Shown: piece after piece, positions 24,559 to 33,367 of the stretch | Layout of the letters: the number at the start of each line of letters is the position of its first letter | Position numbering within the stretch: position 1 is the first letter of the stretch | Source of the DNA: a virus | Direction: 5' to 3' (one strand) | Virus record (IMG/VR): IMGVR_UViG_3300020477_000791 | Span: 1 to 43,856 of that record | DNA length: 43,856 bases | Program-made: the position numbers and the translations under genes | Notes under the pieces: generated by a model | Told to the model about the DNA's origin: nothing | What the model saw: the letters and a program-made list of their open reading frames with translations, nothing else | The model's database searches: none

Positions 24559-24865
24559 TATTGATGGAACTATATGTGATTGGGAAGCAGGAAGAGACTA
24601 TACTCTGTCTAATCCCTTTCCAGAAAGAATCAAGATGATTAATAAACTTTATGATGAAGGTAATACTATTAAGTATTATACGGCGAGAGGGATGGGTCGA
24701 TTTGCAGGAAGATCGGATAAAGCAATAGAATTTTTTTATACCCTTACAGAAAGTCAGCTAGATAGATGGGGGTGTAAATACCACCAATTAATACTTGGGA
24801 AACCCTCAGGTGACTACTACATAGATGACAAGGGGATCAGTTTAGATGAGTTCTTCAAAGATTAA
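24536..24865 (+). CDS. HAD-family sugar phosphatase-like protein
   Basis: 109 residues: YVVDIDGTICDWE (HAD motif I), KYYTARG (motif II Thr), and GDYYIDDKGIS (motif IV). It is of the short type common in capsule and LPS clusters. A strong GGAGGAAG ribosome site lies just before the ATG, inside the kinase gene. It might dephosphorylate a heptose-like intermediate (GmhB role), but that is inference. Confidence 0.8.
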   Translation: MSKTYVVDIDGTICDWEAGRDYTLSNPFPERIKMINKLYDEGNTIKYYTARGMGRFAGRSDKAIEFFYTLTESQLDRWGCKYHQLILGKPSGDYYIDDKGISLDEFFKD

Positions 24866-25202
24866 GATAGTCCCAAAGGGATGGGGTTATGAGAAGTGGA
24901 TTTGTAATACAGAAGAGTATTGCGGGAAACTTTTACATATAATAAAAGGTAAGCAATGTTCATGGCATTATCATAAACTGAAGGATGAAACCTTCTATTT
25001 ACAAGAGGGAAGACTTCGAGTAAAATATTCAGATGATGATGACCGTGACAATGCAAAAGAAATGATCATGGAAAGAGGGGATAAATTCCATGTTTATCGT
25101 GGGTTGAGGCACCAAATGTTTGCCTTAGAAGATAGTGATTTGTTTGAGTTCTCTACTCAGCATTTTGATTCTGATAGTAATAGGGTGATTCCTGGAGATT
25201 GA
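24846..25202 (+). CDS. Cupin-fold protein, mannose-6-P isomerase-II-like
   Basis: 118 residues: PKGWGYEKWICNTEEYCGK, then CSWHYHKLKDETFYLQEGR (cupin motif 1 with the metal ligands H-x-H and E) and RGLRHQMFAL (motif 2). It resembles the cupin domain of type II phosphomannose isomerases and their stand-alone forms in sugar clusters. Enzyme activity uncertain. Confidence 0.75.
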   Translation: MSSSKIKIVPKGWGYEKWICNTEEYCGKLLHIIKGKQCSWHYHKLKDETFYLQEGRLRVKYSDDDDRDNAKEMIMERGDKFHVYRGLRHQMFALEDSDLFEFSTQHFDSDSNRVIPGD

Positions 25203-25203
25203 A

Positions 25204-26043
25204 ATGAGTGAACGAATTAAATTTAATCTAGTTGATAGTACGTTCAGTCATCTAGATGGTGGAAGACTTCCTATTCCTAATAAGGGATACTCTGTGCATG
25301 GAAAAGAATCTACATGTATTGAATGGGTTACTGATGGTAGTGGAGTTGGTAAGTTTTATACTGATAAAAGGATTCCAGAAGCATTTAGTGATGACTCTGG
25401 TGAGTTAAAGTTTGCATGGTTTCTAGAATCAAAAGCAATTGTCCCTGAATTATATCAGCATCTTACTGATAATATGGATGCATACTTAGAGAAGTTTGAT
25501 TCTATATTTGTTTTTGATAAAAGTTTATTGTCTATCAGTCCTAAGTTTAAATGGGTTCCTGCTCAGGGATATTGGATTCAGAAGGCACAGATGTATGATA
25601 AGACTAAGATGATCTCTATGATTGCATCTAATAAGTTGATGTGTCCTGGTCATCAGGTAAGGTTAGATTATATTGAGAAGTTTGATGGACAAGTAGATCA
25701 TTTTGGTAATGGATATACTTGGATTGATTGGAAGGAAGAAGGTCTATGTGATTATATGTTCTCTATTGCTATGGAGAATTGTGAGGTTCCAGGATACTTT
25801 ACTGAGAAAGTATTAGATTGCTTTGCTACTGGAACTATTCCTATCTATCTCGGCGATCCTACTATTGGGGAACACTTTAATATGGATGGAGTTATCTGGT
25901 TATCAGATGAATTTGACGTTTCGGATGAAATTTATTATAGTAAGATTGATGCAGTAAAGGATAATTTGGAACGAGTTAAAGAGATGGAAGTTCTTGAAGA
26001 TTATATTTGGAAGCATCACCTTAATAAACAATTTGGAAAATGA
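25204..26043 (+). CDS. GT10 alpha-1,3-fucosyltransferase-like
   Basis: 279 residues. CDYMFSIAMENCEVPGYFTE then KVLDCFATGTIPIYLGDP matches the GDP-fucose-binding motif of GT10 alpha-1,3/4-fucosyltransferases (FxxAFENS-x-PGYITEK, AGTIPIYWGDP). The N-terminal part is more divergent. The donor is expected to be GDP-fucose or a close relative made by the Gmd/Fcl pair at 10799-12791. The protein is soluble with no signal peptide. Confidence 0.8.
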   Translation: MSERIKFNLVDSTFSHLDGGRLPIPNKGYSVHGKESTCIEWVTDGSGVGKFYTDKRIPEAFSDDSGELKFAWFLESKAIVPELYQHLTDNMDAYLEKFDSIFVFDKSLLSISPKFKWVPAQGYWIQKAQMYDKTKMISMIASNKLMCPGHQVRLDYIEKFDGQVDHFGNGYTWIDWKEEGLCDYMFSIAMENCEVPGYFTEKVLDCFATGTIPIYLGDPTIGEHFNMDGVIWLSDEFDVSDEIYYSKIDAVKDNLERVKEMEVLEDYIWKHHLNKQFGK

Positions 26044-26411
26044 TTTACGTTGTTGATTTAGATGGTACTCTGTGTGAGACTTTCTCTAATCCTGATGGTC
26101 ATGGAATGAAGTACTATGAAGCTAAACCATACTATGATAGAATAGAGAAGATCAATAAACTCTGGGAGGAGGGTCACACCATCATCATAGAAACTGCACG
26201 AGGATGTGGTAGTAAGATCAATCATTATGAGGATACTTTTAATCAGTTACGTTCATGGGGATTGAAGTTTACTTCTTTAAGAACTGGTGTTAAATTTGGT
26301 GGAGATTTATTTATTGATGATAAAGGAGTAAACAGCGAGGACTTTTTTGATGGGTGTAGTAAACAAACTAATAAAGAAGACACCTTCGTTTCTTCAACAG
26401 GCTTACTATAA
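26040..26411 (+). CDS. HAD-family phosphatase-like protein
   Basis: 123 residues: IYVVDLDGTLCETF (motif I), IIIETARGCG (motif II region), DLFIDDKGVNSEDFF (motif IV). It is a paralogue in type of the HAD protein at 24536. Its end overlaps the next gene by 62 bases in another frame; the true C-terminus may be shorter in function. Confidence 0.75.
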   Translation: MIYVVDLDGTLCETFSNPDGHGMKYYEAKPYYDRIEKINKLWEEGHTIIIETARGCGSKINHYEDTFNQLRSWGLKFTSLRTGVKFGGDLFIDDKGVNSEDFFDGCSKQTNKEDTFVSSTGLL

Positions 26412-27681
26412 TCTAGTTCCATTTGAGAAAAGGTATGGTGAGGTCTATGGTAAGACCTTGCGTTCTCTTATGGAAAGTAGTGAGTGGACACAGGAACAGT
26501 TAGAAATTAAACAGTTCAAGGAAATGAAGAGTTTACTCTATCATTGTTTTTGGAATGTTCCTTATTATACCAGAATATTTTTGAAGAATAGATGGACTCC
26601 TGAGGATTTTAAAACTGTAAAAGACATAGAAAATTTTCCTGTTCTCACTAAGAAGATCATAATGGAGAATAGGGATGATTTGATTGTAAAAGAGATGGAT
26701 CATGTTAAAAGGTATCCTATTTCTACTAGTGGATCGACAGGTGATAAATTAACTTTCTTTGTTGATGATGATTGCTTGAAGAAAGAAGCAGCATTTAATA
26801 TGAGAGCATACCTTGCACAGGGTGCAGAGATGTATGACACTCCTAGTGTATGGTTAAGAAGATATGTTCCACCCAACCCAGAATCGCCTCTATGGTACTA
26901 TGATTATGAATTGAAGCGTTTGTATATGTCTGCCTATCATCTCAACTCAGAGACGATATATCAGTACATAGAGAAGATTAATGAAGGTAATTATCAGACA
27001 ATGTGTACCTATCCTTCTTCTGCCTATATCTTTGCTTGTTTATGTGAGGAGCAGAACCTTTCTCTAAGAACAATTAAAAAGATTCATACAACATCAGAGG
27101 TATTAATACCCCAGTGGTATGATAAGGTGAAGGAAGTCTTTGGTATTACTCCTTGTGGACATTATGGTCAGATGGAAAAGGTTTCTTTTATGCACCAGAC
27201 CGAAGAGTCAAGAGATATGAATCAGAATTTAGAGTATGGTATTGATGAGTTCTATGATAATGGTGATGGTACACACGGATTAATTGCTACTGGTTTTATT
27301 AATCACTTTATGCCTTTTATAAGGTATAAGACAGAGGATACTTTCGTCTTGAAGGATGGTATAGTGAAGGAAGTGAATGGTAGGACTAGTGATATATTAG
27401 TTTCTGCTGATGGATGTAGATTACCTGGTGTTAATTTTTATAGTTGGATTGATAAAAAGATGCCAGCAATTAAAATGTTTCAGATAGTTCAGAGTTCCTC
27501 AAAGGATATTGCATTTAACTATGTTCAATCTCCTGATTATAATGATGATATAACAGAGGAGATTAGAAGGGGTCTGGGTTCTCGTTTAGGGGATATGGAA
27601 TACCAAATAAATAAAGTGGATGAGATTAAAAGAAATAAAGGCACTAACAAATTTAAGTGTATTATTAACAAGGTGGCTTGA
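26350..27681 (+). CDS. CapK/phenylacetate-CoA-ligase-like AMP-forming enzyme
   Basis: 443 residues from the ATG at 26350. RYPISTSGSTGDKLTFFVDD is the adenylate-forming P-loop; LRTIKKIHTTSEVL and PFIRYKTEDTFVL follow, and a C-terminal GRTSDILV motif is in place. CapK-like proteins occur in capsule clusters and may activate an acyl or amino acid for attachment to a sugar; the substrate is unknown. Confidence 0.8.
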   Translation: MGVVNKLIKKTPSFLQQAYYNLVPFEKRYGEVYGKTLRSLMESSEWTQEQLEIKQFKEMKSLLYHCFWNVPYYTRIFLKNRWTPEDFKTVKDIENFPVLTKKIIMENRDDLIVKEMDHVKRYPISTSGSTGDKLTFFVDDDCLKKEAAFNMRAYLAQGAEMYDTPSVWLRRYVPPNPESPLWYYDYELKRLYMSAYHLNSETIYQYIEKINEGNYQTMCTYPSSAYIFACLCEEQNLSLRTIKKIHTTSEVLIPQWYDKVKEVFGITPCGHYGQMEKVSFMHQTEESRDMNQNLEYGIDEFYDNGDGTHGLIATGFINHFMPFIRYKTEDTFVLKDGIVKEVNGRTSDILVSADGCRLPGVNFYSWIDKKMPAIKMFQIVQSSSKDIAFNYVQSPDYNDDITEEIRRGLGSRLGDMEYQINKVDEIKRNKGTNKFKCIINKVA

Positions 27682-27683
27682 TT

Positions 27684-28910
27684 ATGAACATAAGTTTTAT
27701 TGGATTGGGAAAACTTGGACTTCCACTTGCATGTTGCTTGGCACAGTCAGGTAATAAAGTATTAGGAGTAGATAAGAATGAATATGTATTAGAGAAGTTA
27801 AACAATAATGAATTACCTTTTTACGAACCAGGATTAACAGATATATTTCCGCATGATAATTTAATAGGGTTTACCGATTCTTATCATAGAGCAGTAGAGG
27901 AGACAGATGCGTCTATCATATTAGTTAATACGCAGTTAGGAGACACTGGATATTCCGCAGAGTTTGTTGAGTCTGCATTGACTGACCTTGCCGTTAATTT
28001 AAAGAAGAGTACTAAGGATTATCATTTGATTGTTTTATCTTCTACGGTTCTTCCTGGTACGATTGCCCATTTAATTAAGTTAGTAGAGAAGATTTCTGGT
28101 AGAAAGTTTGAAGAAGGGTTCGGTTTCTCTTATGTTCCAGACTTTGTTAAACTTGGTAATGTAATTAAGGATTTCCTTAACCCAGAATATTTCCTTATAG
28201 GTGCTAATAATGAGAAGGATCAGCGTCAAACTGAGTCTATATGGGAAAATTTTCATAAGAATGCAACCCCTCATAAGTATCTTACATTGGAGGAGGCAGA
28301 GGTTGCTAAGGTAGCATCCAATGCATATATTGTGAGTAAGATTACTTTTGCTAATTTCTTAGGACAGTTATGTGATGATATGGAGAATGTGAATGTTCAT
28401 AAAATCACTGACACGATTGGAATCGATAAGAGAATATCCCCTCACTTCTTTGGATTCGGTACTCCATTTGGTGGTACATGTTTTCCAAGAGATACTGCTG
28501 CTTTCATTAAGTTTGCCGAGACCCAAGGTAAAGAAGCAAAGCATATTAAATTTTGCAATGAGGTCAATGAAAGTCTCTATCATGATATATTAAACAAGTG
28601 TGGAATAGCCACCAGAGTAGGAGTGATTGGTGTATCGTTTAAACCTGATTCTCCTGTTACAATTGGATCTCCTTCTGTGAGGTTGATACATGATCTTCTC
28701 AAACAGGGAAGGTTAGTCTATACGTATGATGAATTAGAAGAGACATATGATAATCTGAATGGAAGGGAGAAAAATATTAAAAAATGTGAGTCAGCAGAGG
28801 AGTGTGTAGGGAGATCGGATGTAGTAGTTTTCATGCATCCGAATAGAAAGTATGCTACACTGGATGTAAAGGGTAAAACTGTGGTTGATAACTGGGGTAT
28901 CTTTTCATAG
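27684..28910 (+). CDS. UDP-glucose/GDP-mannose-family 6-dehydrogenase
   Basis: 408 residues from the ATG at 27684. ISFIGLGKLGLPLACCLAQS (NAD motif), LSSTVLPGT, SYVPDFVKLGNVIKDF, the central helix EVAKVASNAY, and FGGTCFPRDT with catalytic Cys266; the C-terminal domain contains GVIGVSFKPDSP. It oxidises a sugar nucleotide at C6 to the uronic acid. The substrate (UDP-Glc, UDP-GlcNAc or GDP-Man type) cannot be fixed by eye. Confidence 0.88.
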   Translation: MNISFIGLGKLGLPLACCLAQSGNKVLGVDKNEYVLEKLNNNELPFYEPGLTDIFPHDNLIGFTDSYHRAVEETDASIILVNTQLGDTGYSAEFVESALTDLAVNLKKSTKDYHLIVLSSTVLPGTIAHLIKLVEKISGRKFEEGFGFSYVPDFVKLGNVIKDFLNPEYFLIGANNEKDQRQTESIWENFHKNATPHKYLTLEEAEVAKVASNAYIVSKITFANFLGQLCDDMENVNVHKITDTIGIDKRISPHFFGFGTPFGGTCFPRDTAAFIKFAETQGKEAKHIKFCNEVNESLYHDILNKCGIATRVGVIGVSFKPDSPVTIGSPSVRLIHDLLKQGRLVYTYDELEETYDNLNGREKNIKKCESAEECVGRSDVVVFMHPNRKYATLDVKGKTVVDNWGIFS

Positions 28911-28915
28911 TAAAA

Positions 28916-29956
28916 ATGGTAAAGGTAAGAGAATTTATTAAAGAACTACAAATTTATAATGTAGGTGGACGTTCTGAATTATCATCTGATTGGGAGTGTT
29001 TTGATTGGAATGAATCAGAATTTCCTCCTACTAATAAGGTATTTGAAGTTGTTCAAACTTTTTATAGGTATGAAAGATACCCTGATATTACAGCAAAGAA
29101 GTTAAAGCATAGACTGGGAGAGTATACTAATCTTCCACCCAATTTTATTGAGGTATATAATGGATCTGACGATGGTTTAAAGGATATAATGACTGTCTTT
29201 GTTGATAGAAACACTAAGGTTCTTTCTTATCAACCCTCATACACTCAGGTTAATACTTTTATTACTACTAATACAGATCAATATAAGAAGGTTAATATTG
29301 TAGATCCATTAGGAGAACATAGATATGATTTTAATCATTGTAGGGATGCTGATGTAGTCTATCTGGTTAATCCTAATAACCCTACGGGAAAACTCATACC
29401 ACCGAATGAGATTGAAGGTTTACTTTCTTCTTATCCAGAGACTCTTTTTATTATTGATGAAGCCTACTATGAGTTTGCTTTACAATCTTGTTGCGAGATG
29501 GTTTATTCATATAAGAATTTACTCGTTACCAGAACCTTCTCTAAGGCGTTTGGATTGGCATCAATGAGACTGGGATATGTTATGGGTCATCCAGACTTAT
29601 TAATACATCTTAGGAAGATTAGGAATGGTAAAGCAGTGAATGCATTAGCACAAGCATGTGGGATTGCAGCACTAAGTGATTTGGATTATCTTAACTGGCG
29701 CATAGCAGAAATGAATGATGCTAAGAAGTTTTTTATAAGAAATCTTCCTAGTGGATATGATGCTGTGAAGAGTTCTGCTAATTTTGTATTGTTAAAGACA
29801 CCCAACTCAGCAGAATTGTTGAATAAATTAAAGGAAAATAAGATTCTTATACGAGATAGAAGTTCCTTTGAAAATCTTGAAAATTGTGTTAGAATAACTA
29901 TTGGATCTAAGAAACAGATCATCAAAGTACTGGATGTAATTAATGATAGGGTATAA
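28916..29956 (+). CDS. Class I/II aminotransferase, HisC-like
   Basis: 346 residues: YLVNPNNPTGKLI, IIDEAYYEF, and TRTFSKAFGLASMRLGY with PLP Lys210. This is the histidinol-phosphate aminotransferase subgroup, often used in clusters for modified sugars or amino-acid side chains. Within the island a role in glycan decoration is more likely than histidine synthesis. Confidence 0.85.
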   Translation: MVKVREFIKELQIYNVGGRSELSSDWECFDWNESEFPPTNKVFEVVQTFYRYERYPDITAKKLKHRLGEYTNLPPNFIEVYNGSDDGLKDIMTVFVDRNTKVLSYQPSYTQVNTFITTNTDQYKKVNIVDPLGEHRYDFNHCRDADVVYLVNPNNPTGKLIPPNEIEGLLSSYPETLFIIDEAYYEFALQSCCEMVYSYKNLLVTRTFSKAFGLASMRLGYVMGHPDLLIHLRKIRNGKAVNALAQACGIAALSDLDYLNWRIAEMNDAKKFFIRNLPSGYDAVKSSANFVLLKTPNSAELLNKLKENKILIRDRSSFENLENCVRITIGSKKQIIKVLDVINDRV

Positions 29957-30869
29957 CAGATTAGGGATTAATGGCAGACTTGCTAACCAGATGTTTCAAT
30001 ATGCCTCTCTAAGGGGTATAGCAGCAAAGCATGGGTATGAATGGACTATTCCTCCTGAGGATAGAGAAACTCATAACATGGCTGACTATAATATTATGGA
30101 TGGGTTTAAGTTACCTCATCTAAAAAATAAAGGATTTGTTCCTGAGGATTGGCCAGTACATGATGAACCCTGTCATGACTTTGATCCAGAGTTTTTTGAG
30201 AATTGTCCTGATAATATAAACTTAGAAGGATTTAGACAGTCAGAGAAATACTTTAAGCATATTGAGAATGAGATAAGAGAAGATTATACTTTTATTGATG
30301 ACATTTATAATCCATGTAAGGAAATGATTGATGGTCTAGGGGACAGACCATTGTTTCTACATGTAAGAAGAGCAGATGCAACGGGTAGACCGCATCAGTA
30401 TCCCGTAGCATCTATTGAATGGTATGAGAAGATGTTAGAAGAATATTTTCCTAAGGATTTATCAGTTCTTATTCTTACTGATAAGTTGGATTGGGTACAG
30501 GAACAAGAATTGTTTAAGGGAGATAGGTTCCTTCTATCAGAACAAAGAGAATACTCAGAGACATTGGTATGGAATGGTAGAGGAAAGAAAGAACATAGTT
30601 TGTTACCATGGGTTGACCTTTGTTTGATGACTCTTTGTAATGGTGGTATAATTCCTAACAGTACCTTTGGTTGGTGGGGTGCTTGGTTACAAAAGAATAG
30701 AACTAATAATGTAGTCTATCAACATCCATACTTTGGTCCAGAGTTTACTGCCAAGCATGATTGTTTCAGAGATTTGAATGATATGTATCCAGAAGATTGG
30801 ATTCGTGGTCACCTCCCTGATGAGATGATAGATACAAAATATACAGCATCGGAGAATGAAGTTGACTAA
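29943..30869 (+). CDS. GT11 alpha-1,2-fucosyltransferase-like (copy 1)
   Basis: 308 residues: INGRLANQMFQYASLRGIA is the GT11 start, PLFLHVRRADATGR holds the HxRRxD donor-binding motif, and NSTFGWWGAWLQ is the C-terminal family motif. GDP-fucose-like donors are expected. A second, related copy lies at 32543. It overlaps both neighbours by 14 bases. Confidence 0.88.
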   Translation: MIGYNRLGINGRLANQMFQYASLRGIAAKHGYEWTIPPEDRETHNMADYNIMDGFKLPHLKNKGFVPEDWPVHDEPCHDFDPEFFENCPDNINLEGFRQSEKYFKHIENEIREDYTFIDDIYNPCKEMIDGLGDRPLFLHVRRADATGRPHQYPVASIEWYEKMLEEYFPKDLSVLILTDKLDWVQEQELFKGDRFLLSEQREYSETLVWNGRGKKEHSLLPWVDLCLMTLCNGGIIPNSTFGWWGAWLQKNRTNNVVYQHPYFGPEFTAKHDCFRDLNDMYPEDWIRGHLPDEMIDTKYTASENEVD

Positions 30870-31734
30870 TTTAGTTTACTATTCCTATAAGAAAAGTAAT
30901 CATGATCACATCAATGATCATGAACTTAAAAGGTTTGAACACAGTATCCGTACATTGAGGGAGTTTAATGATGAAATACCTGTTTATCTTTTTTGTGATG
31001 ACCCTGCTTTTATTCCCCTTTATTTCCGTACTCATTACAATGTAAATGTTCTACCCTTTGTAGAGCAAGTAAGTCATGGAATGCTTTTCATTTATAGATG
31101 GTTTAATCTTCAATACTTTGAAGATGGGGAAGGAACCTATGTGGATGCAAATATTCTTTATGTAGATTCAGATACTATTTTCTATGGAGATGTTCAGTAT
31201 CTTTTTGATCATTATAATTATGCAGAAGTATTTGGTAGGGAGGAGTTTGGTTTTAGACATGACCCCAATACAGGAGGCGGAAAGAATATAAGGAAGGCAT
31301 TGGATTATGTGGATCAGTGTATAGAAGAAGCAGGTGGTGAAGGACACATATACAAGTATTGTATGGGAGTAATGTTATTCACTAGGGGTGTTCATTTGGA
31401 TATATGTGAACGATTAGGAGAATTAGTTGAGTTGATGTTTAAGTTGAAGGATGGAAAACTTCCTTATCCTGTACCCAATCCTAGGATAATAGATGAGTAT
31501 GCTATGTGGGTTATATTAAGTAGGATGGGAATCTTTGGAGAGTTATTTGGCGTACAAGATGTTACGCAGGGATATGTAGAACAAAAGCACGAGGAGTTCT
31601 TTAATCCTATTGTGTTACATTATACTACCAAAGGAGAACAACAACTCGCTCAGGATGAAGATAGATTTAGTAATCTCCTAAGAGATGTTGATGAAGTGAG
31701 TGAGGATATAGATCCTTATCATATATTATTATGA
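30856..31734 (+). CDS. GT-A glycosyltransferase-like protein
   Basis: 292 residues. The middle ILYVDSDTIFYGDVQYLFDH contains a DxD metal motif; GVMLFTRGVHLDICERLGE and VLHYTTKGEQ recall GT8/GT32-type enzymes. Donor unknown. Confidence 0.65.
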   Translation: MKLTNLVYYSYKKSNHDHINDHELKRFEHSIRTLREFNDEIPVYLFCDDPAFIPLYFRTHYNVNVLPFVEQVSHGMLFIYRWFNLQYFEDGEGTYVDANILYVDSDTIFYGDVQYLFDHYNYAEVFGREEFGFRHDPNTGGGKNIRKALDYVDQCIEEAGGEGHIYKYCMGVMLFTRGVHLDICERLGELVELMFKLKDGKLPYPVPNPRIIDEYAMWVILSRMGIFGELFGVQDVTQGYVEQKHEEFFNPIVLHYTTKGEQQLAQDEDRFSNLLRDVDEVSEDIDPYHILL

Positions 31735-32546
31735 AGCCAATGCTTGATCTTACATTCTTAATCCCGACACGGATTGAGACAGAAGATAGGTTGAGAAATA
31801 TTATTTCTTCGGTCTCTTATTTGTTGAAGCATTTGGATGCAAAGGTGATAGTAAAGGAAGTAGCACCTCATCCTACCTTTAAGCATCGGGCAATACCAGA
31901 GATTAGAAAGTATTGCGATGATCGTAACTTAACTTATCTGTATGAAGAAACGCAAGAACTTCTTTTTTGTAAGAGTAAGGTCTTAAATGATCTTATTATT
32001 GCTGCTGATACTGAGGTTGTTGCTAATTATGATGCCGATTGTATACTCCCAGTAGAGGCATACCACCAAGCATATAGGTCTATTAAAGGTAATACACTAG
32101 ATGTAGTATATCCGTACCAGTGTGGCATTTATCAGTGGAAAGCAGCATATAATATGGACATCTATAATCGATTTGTTAATACACTTAGTACTGATGTACT
32201 AGATGAAAATAAGGAACTCTCTAATTCTACAATTGGTTGGTCTCAGTTTATCAGAAGACAGACTTATATTGATTCTTATATGATGAATGAGAACTTTGTT
32301 TCATGGGGATGTGAAGACGATGAATTCTATTTTAGAATGAGTACTCTTGGTCTGCGTATTGGTAGAACCAATAATTATGTGTATCATTTAGAGCATTCGC
32401 GTACTCATAATTCTTGGTTTAGTAGTCCCAATTTTAATAACAATTGGAACCTGTGGCACACTATAAAAACATTTGACAAAGACAAGTTGGTGGAGTATTA
32501 TGAAGGACAGGATTACCTCAAAACCCGTAGAGAACAGTTAGTATGA
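31731..32546 (+). CDS. GT2/GT7-like glycosyltransferase
   Basis: 271 residues: LDLTFLIPTRIETEDRLRNI (GT-A start), VANYDADCILPVEAYHQ (DxD), and FVSWGCEDDEFYFRMSTLG, the W-G-x-EDD-E/F motif of galactosyltransferase-C-type GT2/GT7 enzymes. It ends in an ATGA overlap with the second GT11 gene. Confidence 0.78.
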   Translation: MKPMLDLTFLIPTRIETEDRLRNIISSVSYLLKHLDAKVIVKEVAPHPTFKHRAIPEIRKYCDDRNLTYLYEETQELLFCKSKVLNDLIIAADTEVVANYDADCILPVEAYHQAYRSIKGNTLDVVYPYQCGIYQWKAAYNMDIYNRFVNTLSTDVLDENKELSNSTIGWSQFIRRQTYIDSYMMNENFVSWGCEDDEFYFRMSTLGLRIGRTNNYVYHLEHSRTHNSWFSSPNFNNNWNLWHTIKTFDKDKLVEYYEGQDYLKTRREQLV

Positions 32547-33367
32547 TAGGATTTAATGCCTTAGGGCGAATGGGAAGGTTGGCTAATCAGATGTTTCAGT
32601 ATGCCTCACTTAAAGGCATTGCAAGGAATGTAGGAACAGATATTATTATCCCATTTTGGCCTGATGAGATGGATGATGGGATGGGTAATATGTTGAGGTC
32701 GGAATTATTTGATTCTTTTGACCTTGAAGTTCAACAGGGACTTCTAAATAATGGACATGCACCTGTGGTACAAGAAAGGTTCTTTCATTTTGATGAAGAA
32801 CTTTTTAGATTATGTCCTGATCATGTAAATCTCCAAGGGTATTTTCAAACTGAGAAATACTTTAAGCATATTGAAGATGAGATTCGTAAGGATTTCACTT
32901 TTAAGTCTGAGATTTTAGAACCTTGTAAGGAGATGGTAGAAGGTGTAGACAATCCTATTGCTTTACATGTTCGTCGAACTGATTATGTAAGAAACCAAGC
33001 AAATCATAATGTTCTTTCTCTTGAATATTATCAGGCAGCATTAGAACAGTTTGATTCTGATAGGAATGTAATTGTATTTTCTGATGAACCTGCTTGGTGT
33101 ATGGAGCAAGAGATTTTTAGTGATGATAGATTCATTATCTCAGAGAATGAGGACAATAGAATTGATCTTTGTTTGATGTCTCTATGTAATGATTTTATTA
33201 TTGCTAATTCATCATTCTCTTGGTGGGGAGCATGGTTATCCACTAATAAAGATAAGAAAGTTATTGCACCTTCTCAATGGTTTGGGAAGACAGGTTATAC
33301 CAAAGACCACGATACAAAAGATTTAATTCCTGATGACTGGATCAAAATTACTGCGGGACAAGAATAA
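32543..33367 (+). CDS. GT11 alpha-1,2-fucosyltransferase-like (copy 2)
   Basis: 274 residues: GRMGRLANQMFQYASLKGIA, PIALHVRRTDYVRNQ (HxRRxD), IANSSFSWWGAWLS. It is related to the gene at 29943 but clearly diverged, and shorter. QTEKYFKHIEDEIRKDFTF is shared with the first copy (QSEKYFKHIENEIREDYTF), which points to duplication. Confidence 0.9.
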   Translation: MIGFNALGRMGRLANQMFQYASLKGIARNVGTDIIIPFWPDEMDDGMGNMLRSELFDSFDLEVQQGLLNNGHAPVVQERFFHFDEELFRLCPDHVNLQGYFQTEKYFKHIEDEIRKDFTFKSEILEPCKEMVEGVDNPIALHVRRTDYVRNQANHNVLSLEYYQAALEQFDSDRNVIVFSDEPAWCMEQEIFSDDRFIISENEDNRIDLCLMSLCNDFIIANSSFSWWGAWLSTNKDKKVIAPSQWFGKTGYTKDHDTKDLIPDDWIKITAGQE

